From Hanleya hanleyi (Eukaryota; Mollusca; Polyplacophora; Lepidopleurida; Hanleyidae), in assembly GCA_036873755.1 (NCBI GenBank), contig JAVTVY010039336.1, forward strand, positions 1-64,000: DNA of 64,000 nt, read 5' to 3'. Numbering within the stretch: position 1 is the first letter of the stretch; every line of letters begins with the position of its first letter. Under the pieces are notes generated by a model. That model did no database searches. It was not told the DNA's origin and worked only from the letters and a program-made list of their open reading frames with translations. The translations under genes were made by a program, and so were the position numbers. Positions 43,007 through 54,469 of this stretch are shown piece after piece.

Positions 43007-43772
43007 AAAAACCCCATACAGTAGCTGGTCTCTTAGATGTTCCTTTGTACTCGATGTGTTTCAGAATTGCTGATGCACCATTTGTCAATCCATCATCGAC
43101 GTCAACATTGACTGTTACATCATATGTCATGTCAACCGCAAGTTTCAGCACACTAGGGAGGTTTCCAGTTTGGCTGAGTTTGTCTTTCTTATTAATTTCT
43201 TCTACCAAGTGAATCTTATTCACTTTGTTTATCTTCACGGGAGAAATAATATCCGTATCGGCGAAGACGTCTACTTTTATAGTTTTCAGATCTTGAATCA
43301 ATGTGCTGTTGAAGTTATCAACTTTCTTGTTCTCTGTAAATAAATGCAGAGCTTTCCTTGGATAGTCTGCAGACGTTGTAGAAATCATGTGAGATGTGAT
43401 AATTTCTTTATCTGTTGGTAGGAGTTGATTGAATCTTAACCTGTTTAACATCTCAGCAAATGGCAAGTCATCTTTTTGTCTCATGATTTCGGCGAGTTCA
43501 AATATTTGGAAATGTTTTTTCCATAAATTGCTTGCTAGACCGACAGACAAATCAGAGAAGATCCATGAATCCGCTACAGGACATAATTGATAAAAGTCTC
43601 CGACAGCTATGATACTTATCCCTCCGAAATCTCGTTTTGTACCGGTCAGTTCTTGTAGTCGGTCATGCATGAAAGCGAAGAGCTTGTTACCAACCATGGA
43701 GATTTCATCGATAATGATAACAGCAAGGTCTTTGTAAGTTGTTCGAAATGTATTTAGCTCATCACTGTACAT
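42984..43772 (-). pseudogene. Helentron helicase, middle part (Walker B)
   Basis: A 262-aa frame. VIIIDEISMVGNKLF near the start is the Walker B/DExx motif of Pif1-family helicases; FGGISIIAVGDFYQLCPV is motif III with the GD..Q signature; ELAEIMRQKDDLPF and the LNRLR helix follow. It overlaps the preceding frame by 19 nt in another phase; the join looks like a small deletion just after the ASAF segment. Confidence 0.9.
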
Positions 43773-44545
43773 ATGCTGTTGTGGAAAGCAGAGGCTATTG
43801 TTACCCCATTTATGTTGTAAGCTGCCTTTCCTGTGAATGCTGTTCGTAAGATCGTTATAGTATCCGGGTCATCTCCATCTTTGGAATTTAGAAGTCTATG
43901 TAGTGTTTGGTAGAGAGCTTGTATTACTACTGATTTACCAACACCCGCACCACCCGAAAGGAATGCGTAAAGTGGGTCAGTCTTTGTAGAAATCCATTGT
44001 ATAACGTGATTGAAAAATTCGCGTTGTTTAATGTTAAGAGATCGGAGCAAAGCCCGGTATTCCTCATCTGGAAGCAGTACTGAATTTGTTTCAACGGATA
44101 CAGAGGTACCAGGTAAATCAAGATCTTGGCCAATATCTGCTGTGCTCTGGGATTGTGTCGGGGGAATAAAGTGGATAAAGTCCTCTGACTGACTGGTAGA
44201 TTGCTCAGCATCTTCTGCTTGCACTTGTTCAGTGTTAGGTGCTAAAATGTCAAACTCTGTGGAAAGGTCTTGTTCAGTTTGTTGCCTCGCTAGATCTAAT
44301 TCTTCGACATGGTGTTCGTATTTCTGCAGCAATGGTAAAATCTCTGCACTTTTATTTTGGTAATGACCTTCATATGTGTTGTATACACCCTTAAGGTCTT
44401 TGTTTTCATCTCTCCATGGCATAAACAGAAGAAGTTTTTCTCTGTAGAAGTTCTCAGAATTTGTGCTCTTGCTGTATCTTACATATCGTATTACCTTTGG
44501 GTTCCTCCTTTTTCTGATTGTTATGCCACCTCGCAATTTCATCAC
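43754..44545 (-). pseudogene. Helentron helicase, N-terminal part (Walker A)
   Basis: A 263-aa frame. It begins in the linker (GGITIRKRRNPKVIRYVRYS and YREKLLLFMPWRDE, both conserved before Helitron helicases). An acidic, Gln/Ser-rich stretch follows, then NIKQREFFNHVIQWI and AFLSGGAGVGKSVVIQALYQ, the Q-like and Walker A motifs with the ATP-binding Lys. TAFTGKAAYNINGVTI is motif Ia. A TAA at 44633-44635 and a homopolymer shift separate it from the Rep piece. Confidence 0.9.
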
Positions 44546-44673
44546 AATATTTGTATCACCAAACTCTGCATCACTGTTTGTCTCAACGTTATTGTCAGAT
44601 GCGGGTAAATGACCTTTATCATCATCGTTGCATTAAACTTCAAAAGTATGTTCCTTTTGTCTATACTTCACTT

Positions 44674-45060
44674 TTAACTCGGAAACATAATCAGCGAGGC
44701 AGTATTTTTTTTTTTTTTTGGTCTTTTCGCATACCTCTTGATGATGTTGTCCGATTCTATGTCTGTCGAGTCATCTGGAAGCTTTTCGAACTGTTCTTCA
44801 TTTTTTAAGAGAAAAACTCTCTGAGCTGGAGGAGATGTATTAATGAATACTACTTCACGAGATGCTCGTGTCAGTGGCATCTGTAACACCAGATATGATG
44901 CTTCTTGGGCACTTATTTCAACAAAATTAAGGAACTGGTTTCCAATATGTCGAACCTGCCTCTTGAGATCCATACTTCCCTCTGTTGCTTCTTTAGACGC
45001 CTGCTCTAGCATAGTACTCATACCTCGCTGCGATTTGCTGATATAGGAAACAATGTACAT
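44674..45060 (-). pseudogene. Helentron Rep, tyrosine motif region
   Basis: A 128-aa frame opening MYIVSYISKSQRGMSTMLEQ. The Tyr-x(3)-Tyr-Ile-x-Lys arrangement is the position of the catalytic tyrosines of the HUH Rep (the nucleophiles that nick and join strands). GNQFLNFVEISAQEASYLVL and MPLTRASREVVFINTSP are conserved downstream blocks. A 2-bp insertion (TA doubling near 45074) disconnects it from the 45135 frame, and a ~19-base A run (44704-44722 on this strand) ends it. Confidence 0.85.
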
Positions 45061-45134
45061 TGCACAGGCATATAAGGGTCAAGTACAAATTGTATGTCCA
45101 GGTTTGCTCTCCATGCGCTAAGCACAGCTTTATT

Positions 45135-46925
45135 TTAATAATTCACACGCATCTCTGATGGTTTTCTTTTCAAAAACACCTTGGGTCCTTTGAGTGAGCT
45201 TCGTATGCATTTAATATATTCTGATTCTTCCACTTGCACAATATCTTTCAGAAATTGTTCATATGACATATCACATCCGTCCTTGAACTCGTTCATTCTA
45301 GTATGTATTTCTGAGTATTTTTTTCTGTACTCCCCAACATCATTTCCTAGTGGTTCTAAGACCATTGTTTTTTGAAGTGGTGGAAGGGGAAAGCCGATTC
45401 TACAGAGAGATCTACCACCTTTCTTGCATGTTTTCGAATGCTTATGCATTTGCAGTTGAACCAAATCTCGTAGGTCTTCCTCGACATCCAGGGAACAAGT
45501 CACATATTTGTCAACATACTGAACAATGTCGTCTTCAGAATCCACATTATATTTTGGTGCATTCTCTGTCCATACTATCATGTGAGTGTGTGGCGAGCCT
45601 CGATTTTGAAATTCAATGCGTTGGAATGTATCTGTAACAGTTCCAATTGGAGAGTGTTCACTTTTAAGTACAGTGTTTACAAATACTTGCACTCTGTGGT
45701 CAAAGTACTTGGACGTTGTTACAGGGTCTTTTTGAACAAGTTTGACTTTGTCAGACCATGTCATATTTTCTATGTCTTTATCGGAACACGGCACACCAGC
45801 TAAGACAGCTAAAGTTTTAAGTAACTCTGTCCAACGAGTATCAGTAGAAGATAATGACATAAACCATGTTGGGAGTCCTAACGGTCTTATCATAGCAAAT
45901 ACATCCTTTTTTCTTGAAGAAAGGTATGCTGGAGAATTACGAAGTGTTCTAAAAATATAGTAACCTTCATTCAAGTTAACTATCTTGTCCACAATTTCAG
46001 GGTTTCGCGCTTCTTTTGCTGTAATTTTCTTTCCTTCACTTTTCTTCCTTCGATCAGCTAAGTTGACTTGATCAACCACTTGTTTCCTTTGTATTTTGTT
46101 CAACTTGAAAAAGAGATTTGGAACACATGTTGCGGCTCTTCGATCAACACTTCGCAGTTCCCATTTTGAAACATCACTGTAAGATACAGGTACCTGCCGG
46201 TCATTGTTTTCTAACCTTTTATGTCCACAATATATTGTTGGAAAAGAGAGTACTTCGGCATCTTTATCATGATAAATGCTAAGTGGTTGTTTTCCCTCGC
46301 CAGGTGCTAGAACTAGGCCTTTGTTGGTATCAAGATTTGTTTGGTCGATGAGTGTGTCAGAATTGCCTTGAATGCGATCATCTTCATGAATTTCGATAAC
46401 TGTATCTTCGTTTTGTAACTCGTTCTCAGGATCAGTAAATGCTTCTGAATAAACAATTTCAGCTTGTCTACCATCTGCAGTGTGGGAACAACTATGTGCA
46501 AGTCCGCCGTTTAAGTTTTGTGATCTTGTAAATTCTTGAACAATTTCCTGCGCACTATTAGTAGTCTCGTTAACCCAATTCTCATCAATTGCCAGACCAG
46601 AATTCTTATACAGCTGACTATTGTTCATAAGCCAGTGTAAAGCTGTGAGTACAACAGTTGGTCGCACATTTTCAGAAAAGACACACGATTTGTACGAAAG
46701 TCTTTTCTTCAGTTTTACAGAAACTGTGAAATGTTCATCCATTTGTCTTGGTAATGCATTCAGTGTCGGCTGAATGCCAATCGGGACATTAACTACATTG
46801 CCTTTTGTTGAATACTGTCCACCTCGTGGTAATTCTCTTATCTGCATAAAGGGTATTCTGAGCGCTACAAGTCGTTCTTCGAGAGGGTGCAAGTTCAACT
46901 CTGGGGGTTTATCAGGCCAGGTCAT
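45135..46925 (-). pseudogene. Helentron Helitron_like_N / HUH Rep region
   Basis: The longest frame of the element (596 aa). Its start is arbitrary: the same frame is open upstream to about 47045 and encodes KEWICHTCLSSLKKC, so the protein was longer. The first ~130 residues (MTWPDKPPELNLHPLEERLV and on) are the conserved block found before Helitron Reps. The central and last third contain FVNTVLKSEHSPIGTV and RIEFQNRGSPHTHMIVW. The PHTHM His pair is the metal-binding HUH motif. SKTCKKGGRSLCRIGFPLP and a Lys/Glu-rich helix follow. A single TAA (45135-45137) ends the frame where VNYYNKAV-type sequence is expected. Confidence 0.9.
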
Positions 46926-47078
46926 TCCATTGGCAACAGAGAGTTTTGGAACTTTACATTTCTTTAATGAGGATAAGCATGTGTGACAAATCCATTCCTT
47001 TCTATCTACAGATTTGTATCCTGTATAGAAATCTTTATATGTTTGAAATGAAGGAACAGGACAACTCTCTGTTACGTT

Positions 47079-48098
47079 CTAAACCATGTTTGATGACAAC
47101 AGGTACATACATATTCTGGTCCTTTTTCTTTTTTTTTTAAAGAAAACATCGATACATCCGTCTATATCATGTCGGAAACGTTTTTTTTTACACTGTTCTT
47201 TTTCATGCGGAAAATAGTCTTGGTTCTTTCGATCTTCTGATTTTCGTTTTCTGTGCAAGGCTTTTTCTTCTTGTGTAATATGTTTTCTTCTTTCAGATTG
47301 TTTCATTCTTTCAATCGCAAGGAAAGTTCTATCCTGTCGCATTTGTCTCTTTCTACTCAAATCTACCTTTGACTCCGCTTGTGAAAATACTGGATCAAGT
47401 CTAGCTTTTTTCTTCAGTAATCTTCCTCGTTCCAAAAACTGTGAATCTTCTCTACATTTCCGTTTACATTTCAGATCTATCACCCTGTGCTTATCTGGTT
47501 CTTTTTCCCTGGCTCTCCTCTTACTTTGTTTTCCAATCACTAAGAAGCTTGGATCATTCCTTGCTTTCAGTTTACTTTGGACAGCTATCACCCTGTGTTT
47601 CTCCGGATCTTTTTTTCTAGATTTCTGTTTACTGTGCACATCCATTACCCTGTGTTTCTCCGGATATTTTTTTCTAGATTTCTGTTTACTTTGGACATCT
47701 ATCACCCTGTGCTTTTCCGGTTCTTTTTCTCTAGCTCTCCTCTTACTTTGTCTTTCAATCACTAAGAAGCTTGGATCATTCCTTGCTTTCCGTTTACTTT
47801 GGACAGCTATCACCATGTGTTTCTCCGGATCTTTTTTTCTAGATTTCTGTTTACTGTGCACATCTATTACCCTGTGTTTTTCCGGTTCTTTTTTTCTAGA
47901 TTTCTGTTTACTGTGCACATCTATTACCCTGTGTTTCTCCGGATCTTTTTTCCTTGCTTTCCGCTTACTTTGGACATCTATTGATCTGTGTATTTCTGGA
48001 TATTTTTCTCTAGCGCTTGATTTGCGTCTTTTGTCCGATTCTTTCAATATTTTTATCTTTGAACTTCTTTGTCTCATTTTCTTCATGTACGTACGCAT
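47079..48098 (-). pseudogene. Helentron basic repeat region
   Basis: A 339-aa frame dominated by tandem copies of a ~19-20-residue unit such as KKDPEKHRVIDVHSKQKSR, with variants REKEPEKHRV and RNDPSFLVIERQ. It is highly positive and predicted to be helical, so it may bind nucleic acid. It overlaps the next frame upstream by 16 nt in another phase (a GTAC duplication near 48085 explains the shift), and the C-terminal end is shifted from a CTCCHQTWF Cys motif near 47090. The ~57-60-bp repeats could expand or contract by slippage. Confidence 0.8.
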
Positions 48099-49582
48099 GT
48101 ACTCTCGCCGTGTACAAGAATGAATTGTTTTGTCGATTTTGTTGTCAGTTGCACATTTTGTCTCTTTTTCTGATATTGAAAATATAACAGAAGTCTATCA
48201 TTTGCCGTTTCTTCAGTCAATCCTGTAGTCTTCTCAGAACTCTCTGGTGTTTGTTGAGTACAACTGTCTGAACTTATCCTCAATAACTTGACAGCTGTTA
48301 CTTCGAAAATATCATCTGCCCGATAAGCCATTGATTGTGCTAGACGAGGACAATGTTCAAATACATCGTGTATGTCACTATAATGTAGCACAATACTTGA
48401 TCCATTTGGATCAACAGAACCAGTCAAGTTTCTCGAGTGAGAGTCACTAACACAGTAGATGTTATTCTGCTTAATTACAATGAATGTACTTTCTTTGAAT
48501 GTTACAATAGCAGCATCACTACTGTTGTGAAGTAAAGCAGCATGTAATGCTTCATCCGGTGTCACAAACTGCAGTTCATCTAGGTTTTCTCTCGTATTGC
48601 CCAGTGTTCCCATTAGTGATTTTTGAAATGCAAAATTGTACATATTACCATTTGTATATTCCACTGATCCACGAATGTCATTAATGGCTAGCAGATCATG
48701 ATGAATTGTACTACTTCGCTGCAGAAATTCATACATTTCGTTTCCATTTACAAGTATCTCGTCTACATCATTTGATGTCCAAATTGTTGTTGGTTTCTCT
48801 TGACTGTATATGAGAGCTGATAGACTATTCATTACACACTGTTTACCAGCATTGTCCAGAAATCTTGGATGACTTTGGTCGAAGTGACCTTGTATTGGTA
48901 CTGGCAAACTCGAAATATCTGTGTTTTCTTCGAGTCTATGTTGTGAAATTATACCCGGACCCGTTTCTGCCGATTCATATTCTCCTTCAGCATCTACGAT
49001 AACATCACAATGAGTGTCTTGTGTTGAAACAAATACTTTGTCGGTTTGTTTATCAAAAGGAATTTCAGGTATGTAAGGTTTGCATGGTTTTGTATATTCA
49101 GCGTTAGTAATAGATTTATTCAATAACTTGTTCGTAGTCTTTGAAGTGGTTTGGTTTGTTCGTTTGTTCTTAGTTCTTGCAACGTTTGTACATAATTTCG
49201 ACACCACTGCATTGCACTGTGGCAATGGCACCGTCGGTGAGGTGCAAATAGAAGGTTCTGAGTCAGTGGCGGTCGTCTGCCCTGCACCATCAATTCTACT
49301 ATCCTGTGTAGCTGATGGTGGTACACTCGATGGTGTACAGACGCACGGATGCGAATCAGACCTCGGTGGGACATCCCCGTGTGGGATGGACAGACTTCCC
49401 TGAGGAGTTGTCAACCTCGGGGCATTTGAAGATTTTCCCTCCAGAAAGGATGGTTCTTCCAGACCATGGAATGAATTCTCAGCCCTCCTCCGTCTCATCC
49501 GCGACCTCTGCTGCTCAGTTTGCCTACAAGAAGATTTGCGCTTTACTCCCGTGCTGTAAAATATATACATCCATAAAAACAT
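48083..49582 (-). pseudogene. Helentron N-terminal protein with cysteine-protease-like domain
   Basis: A 499-aa frame, open throughout but cut from the rest by a frameshift at ~48085. Residues ~1-210 are low-complexity (Ser, Thr, Pro) with an RRR-rich patch. From about 255 comes a papain-fold-like protease region: NAGKQCVMNSLSALIYS with the likely nucleophile Cys, a central helix-rich part, and YCVSDSHSRN near 375-385 giving Asp-x-His, the usual partner. This pairing resembles the OTU and herpes-tegument (C76) deubiquitinase-type domains known from Helentrons. The role in transposition is unknown; processing of the polyprotein or removal of ubiquitin are possibilities. The start Met is chosen as the first in frame. 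Confidence 0.75.
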
Positions 49583-49630
49583 GTATGGCTAATGTCAACG
49601 TAAATGGTAACAATGGAGTGTAGGACAGAA

Positions 49631-49929
49631 TCCCCAAACGAACAAAACCCCTAAGTTTAATCGCGTTGCAAGTTTCATTTCTGTGAGGTTTATGTATGGT
49701 AATTCCTCTAACAAAACAATTACCCTATCAGGATCTTTTAAAACTGACAACCAACTTTAAATAAAATGTCTTGAATCTTGAACTGGAAGTGTGACCCGGA
49801 ATTAGAAAAACAATGTCGTGAATAAATGAGACACCTGTTGCTTCTTCATAGTTTGTCCAGGAAAAAATTGTATACCATGTTATAGTGCACAACTTTGCCG
49901 TTATGGTCTGAAGACATATATTGAGGCCG
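49631..49929. other. Helentron upstream flank; nothing recognised
   Basis: The phrase CTAAGTTTAATCGCGTTGCA near 49650 resembles CTAAGTTTTAATCACGTTGC near 52765, on the other side of two tandem arrays. The basis is unclear. Confidence 0.35.
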
Positions 49930-50845
49930 GTAGCAGTACTGACCATATCGCGTTCACAAGATGTGGGACGGAGTGAATACAATATATGGTCCATGGCAGA
50001 CATCTTGGATTACGTACCTCAGATAAAATCAATACCAATTGCCGTCGAACTGATGCGAAGCCCCATTCTCAATTTGAAGTCAATTGGTCGAATTGTTCTC
50101 GAGATATCGCGTTCACAAAATGTGTGACGGACAGAATCCAATATGGTCAATGGCAGCCATCTTGGATTACGTACCTCATTGAAAATCAACACCAATGGCC
50201 ATCTGACTGACGTGAAGAACCTTCCCAAGTTTGAAGTTGATTGGTTGAATTGTTGCCGAGATATCGCATTCACAAGATCTGGGACGGATGGAATCCAATA
50301 TGGTCAATGGCAGCCATCTTGGATTACGCACCTCGGTGAAAATCAATACCAATGGCCGTCAAACTGATGTGAAGCACCTTCTCAAGTATGAAGTCGATTG
50401 GTTGAATTGTTCTCGAGATATCGCGTTCACAAGATGTGGGACGGACAGAATCCAATATGTCAATGGCAGCCATCTTGGATTACATACCTCAGTCAAAATC
50501 AATACCAATGGCCGTCTGACTGATGTGAAGAACCTTGCCAAGTTTGAAGTTGATTGGTAGAATTGTTCTCGAGGTATCGCGTTCACAAGATGTGAGACGG
50601 ACAGAATCCAATATGGTCGATGACGGCCATCTTGGATTATGTACCTCAGTGAAAATCAATACCAATGGCCATCTAACTGATGTGAAGCACCTTCTCAAGT
50701 TTGAAATCGATTGGTCGAATTGTTCTCATCGCGTTCACATTATGTGGGACGGACGGAAGGACGGACAGACGGAAGGAGGGACGGAAGAACGGACGGACGG
50801 CTAGCATTTCCAAGTCCTCCCACCACTTTGTGGCGGAGGACAAAA
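49930..50845 (+). mobile_element. Pearl-like element 1: 157-bp array, (ACGG)n, hairpin
   Basis: CATCTTGGATTACGTACCTC recurs at 50001, 50158, 50315, 50471 and 50628: period 157, about five units. An ACGG-type run follows (50745-50805), then the hairpin GTCCTCC...GGAGGAC (50814-50841). This order (core repeats, ACGG microsatellite, 3' hairpin) is that of bivalve pearl elements, which are thought to be Helitron-mobilised. Short ORFs in it are repeat readings. Confidence 0.85.
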
Positions 50846-50999
50846 ATGTGACCTGGTTTTGAGACCTACATTTCTTGGGAGTGTATTGTGGTGAAATTAT
50901 GAAGCGATCAGAGAACTTTGAATTTTGCACCCAGTTCACTGTTTGGGGGGCAATTTCATACTACAAGACATGTGGTCTGCTTTAGAATATAGAATAACA

Positions 51000-52075
51000 T
51001 ATATAGCCATTTTCCCGATCAAAATCGGTTATGGACGGAGATCCAGCCTGGACAAATAAATATTTCCCATTCACTTAGATTTGATAAACAAAGGGCCTTA
51101 ACTCTTTAAAATATAACCGAAAGCAGAGAAACTTCACGCTGCACAACTATGGGGCTCTGACCACATATCCTGCAAATTTCATGATTGTCCATACAATATT
51201 AACCGGGATCCAGACAAGTCCCAATTCACAAAGATTAGAAGAAAAAAGGGCCATAACTCTTGGAAACATATGCGAAATGCGAGGAAACTTCACGCTGCAA
51301 AACTACAGGGCACGGACCACATATCCTGCAAATGTCATGATTGTCCATACAATATTAACGGAGATCCAGACAAGTCCCAATTCACACAGATTTGAAGAAA
51401 AAAGGGCCATAACTCTTGAAAATATGACCGAAAGCAGAGAAACTTCACGCTGCAGAACTATGGAGCACTGACCACATATCATGCAAATTTCATGCTTGTG
51501 CATACAATATTAACCGAGATCCAGCCCGGACAAGTCCCAATTCACAAAGATTACGAGAAAAAAGGGCCATAACTCTTGAAAATATATGCGAAATGTGGCG
51601 AAACTTCACGCTGCACAACTACAGGGCACTGACCACATATCCTGCAAATTTCATAATTGTCCATACAATATTAACTGATATCCAGCCCAGACAAGTCTCA
51701 ATTCACGGACATTTCTGGAACAAAGGGCCATAACTCTTGAAAATATAAGCAAAACGGGGAGAAACTTTGTGCTGCGCAACTGTGGGGCACTGACCACATA
51801 TCTTGCAAAAATTTCATACCTGTGCATACAATATTAACCAAGATCCAGCCCGAACAAGTCCCATTCACAGAGATAGCAGAAAAAGGGCCATAACTCTTGG
51901 AAATTACGCCAAAACTCGGACTGGTCACATTCCATGCAAGTTTCAATCCTGCCCATCAAATATTAACCGAGATATTGTGCGGAAAAGAAATTCGGACAGA
52001 CGGAAGGACACACGGACAGACAGACAAAGCGATCGTTAATTACCCGGGGCATAATAAAACATGGTAAATGATAAT
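51000..52075 (+). mobile_element. Pearl-like element 2: ~157-161-bp array, ACAG/ACGG run
   Basis: CCACATATC(C/T)TGCAAA recurs at 51161, 51318, 51472, 51633 and 51794, with period 154-161. A short GGACAGACGGAAGG-type run (51991-52027) and a CCCGGGGCATAATAAAAC terminus follow. Its sequence is unlike elements 1 and 3. Confidence 0.85.
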
Positions 52076-53360
52076 ATCACGAGACAATGTTATTTCATAT
52101 TTTATGAAGTTATATTTTCTTAGACACATGATCAATAATTTAAACAAAATCAACTTCCTTTGATGCCCTCAACGCTGCTTGTGAGATTAAAGATTAGTGA
52201 GGATTAACGAAAGGTTTTCTACAAATTCTTTACTTAGATCTCGAAGGTGCGAGATCCACAGTTAAGTGAAGAGTCCATTCATTGTTTATTAATAATTGTT
52301 TACGAGGTGTACATCAATCAATAAGTCCACTTTTAAGTGCCAGAAGATGCTTGAATAATATAATATAGCTGAAATACACAAAGAAAATGACAATAACAAA
52401 TTCCTGTTCATAGAGAATAAATATATTTTTATGAACTATTATATTTATAAATTCTATCAGAAATTACGTCGGTAACTTTTTATATAAAGTGGGTGTTTTT
52501 CCCGATTTTCCTATTATCATGATTATGGGGGTTTTGTCCGTGGGTGTTGTTTCCGTGATGGGTTTGTCCGTCGGTGTTTTGTCCACTGGGGTTTTTGTCC
52601 GTCCCCGTTTCAATTTGATAAATTTTGTTGTTGTTGTTGTTGTTGTGCCGTCACAACATGACACTGACATCGCTGCAAACCATGTCGCCATAAATAATAT
52701 TCGGTACAGAGAATTCTTGTAAATAGTACACGAATTTCCATTAAAATTTACAGTCTGCTTGCTCTAAGTTTTAATCACGTTGCAACTTCCACTTCTGTTC
52801 AACACGTCACATTGAACAGCTGAACATCATGATCACAAAATGCCTTCGCTCCAAAGAAAAATCAATAATCCAAATTGCGGTACCGTACTTCCGTATTTCA
52901 TCAGTGTTGACAGTGAAATTATCCGTTATGTAGTTCAGTGTTGTCCGCCAAAAAGCTTGGGACTCTATTTTCAGTGAATTATGAATAAACAATAGAAAAG
53001 AACAGATCAGCTATTAACTTACTTGTCAAAATGGCTGCCAATGTAGACAGAAAAATATATCCCATAATACTTCATTTAAGTCCGCCAATCAAAGCTCCCG
53101 TTGCATGCATGGAACCTCCCAACCTCCCAACAGCCCATGTTTCATTTCACAGGCTTCATTACCATCCCTGCCACCAATAGCGGAAGTTGAACTTTACTAC
53201 GTTGCTATGACGTATAGGGGAAACCATCCAACGCACCAACGCACGGTTGTTTGAATCCGGCCGAACCAACTCCTTTAGTGTTGCACATGAGCGACCTACT
53301 TTTCATATGCTCTCTCCAGATAAACAGGGAAAATGATCTCCAGATAATTCTTTTTAATGC
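52076..53360. other. No recognisable gene; GTT microsatellite
   Basis: Holds a (GTT)n run at about 52624-52646 and GGTGTT/GTCCGT words around 52500-52610. No supported ORF. Confidence 0.4.
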
Positions 53361-53443
53361 TAGGTCAACAGTAGTTCAATCATGAACATCGCTCGCATGG
53401 GTTTACTATGCGAGCGACGTTCATGATTGAACTAGGTCAACAG
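53361..53443. repeat. 27-bp-stem hairpin between 11-bp direct repeats
   Basis: Arms 53372-53398 and 53408-53434 pair with one mismatch around the 9-nt loop GGGTTTACT. TAGGTCAACAG lies immediately outside at 53361-53371 and again at 53433-53443. Confidence 0.9.
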
Positions 53444-54469
53444 AGGTATCATGAAAAGTAATCAAAAATTTCGGTAAACATCTAATTTAATATATATGAT
53501 GTCACTTCCTGCGATGTGCGCGAAGGCCCCGAATCCGGTCCAAAAATCTTCTGTCAATCGCATTGTGTTTACTTTGGTAAACCGACCGATTTGTGTGCGT
53601 TTTTGAAGGTTTATTTGGAATATATATTTAAAAAAAAAGTACTTCTTGAAATGACATGAAAACTGACATGATGGTTGTTGCTGAGCTCGTCGGCTAAATT
53701 CCGTTATGAATTCCATCGATGACGTCACTCCCTTCTGGACGTGCGAGAGCTATTTTTAACTCGACTTTTCAGATCAGTTCCCGCCGTGGACAGTACAGTC
53801 AAGTCACCAGTTCCGACCCAGTGTCAGTTCCGACCCACTTCCCAAAACATTGCTTTTTCTCACAACCAAGATCACGAGAAATCTTAAAACATTTGTTGCA
53901 TTCGAACAAGTTGATCAACCTTCCAATCATGGCTATTTTCGGCCTCATGTTCTATTTTAAACAAATTCACAACGACCAGAAAAATAAGAAACATATTATT
54001 CCCAAACCAGTGACAATCTATACTACATGTATATATGCATCTGTAGTGAGTGGTGCAACCTTCACTACTGGAACAATGAAAGAACTTTAACAGAGTCCAT
54101 TATCTTAACCATTGCCTGTAACGAGTGAGGGTAAGGGGGTTTCTTGCGACTCAAGATTGGTCACAATTTTACCATCGGAATTTGGCAACAAAATAAAAAA
54201 CGTATGAGAAATCAGGATTTTTGGCTGTTGGGACGTTGAAAACACTTTTCTCGACGTCGGGATACCTGTTGCAATTTTATCGCGATTGAACCCCACTCCA
54301 AACACCCCCCCCCCACCCGCCCCCCTTTGTAACAGCCTCCTCTGTAGGAACTGAGTTTTTGAATATAATTACAAGTTTAAATTATGAACAAAAAGTAATT
54401 CTCAAGGGGGTATTATACTGATATTGCCAACTAGTGCATAATGCAGGAGTCAAGTGAAACCACCACCCT
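53444..54469. other. No supported gene; one 123-codon ORF
   Basis: The plus frame 53719-54090 starts MTSLPSGRARAIFNSTF and includes a hydrophobic stretch near residue 70-80 (LPIMAIFGLMFYF). It matches no family I know and has no paralogue here; it may be chance or part of a spliced gene. C-runs lie near 54307. Confidence 0.3.

Larger units (their letters stand above)
41630..49630 (-). mobile_element. Helentron-type Helitron, nearly full-length, inactivated
   Basis: About 8 kb of minus-strand coding text. In order it reads: N-terminal region with a cysteine-protease-like domain, a Lys/Arg-rich repeat region, Cys motifs, a Helitron_like_N/HUH Rep region, a Pif1-family helicase and a C-terminal exonuclease-endonuclease-phosphatase (APE-type) domain. 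The C-terminal endonuclease marks the Helentron branch of rolling-circle transposons. The pieces fit one ancestral long frame broken by about nine lesions. Element ends are not certain: the right end is set just beyond the first ATG, the left end at short hairpins near 41640-41680. Confidence 0.85.

Noticed and set aside
47577..48123. Several plus-strand ORFs with Phe-rich repeats
   Set aside because: They are the antisense of the Lys/Arg-rich Helentron repeats.
52464..52691. Thr-rich minus-strand ORF
   Set aside because: It reads the GTT microsatellite and neighbouring GGTGTT words; no independent coding evidence.
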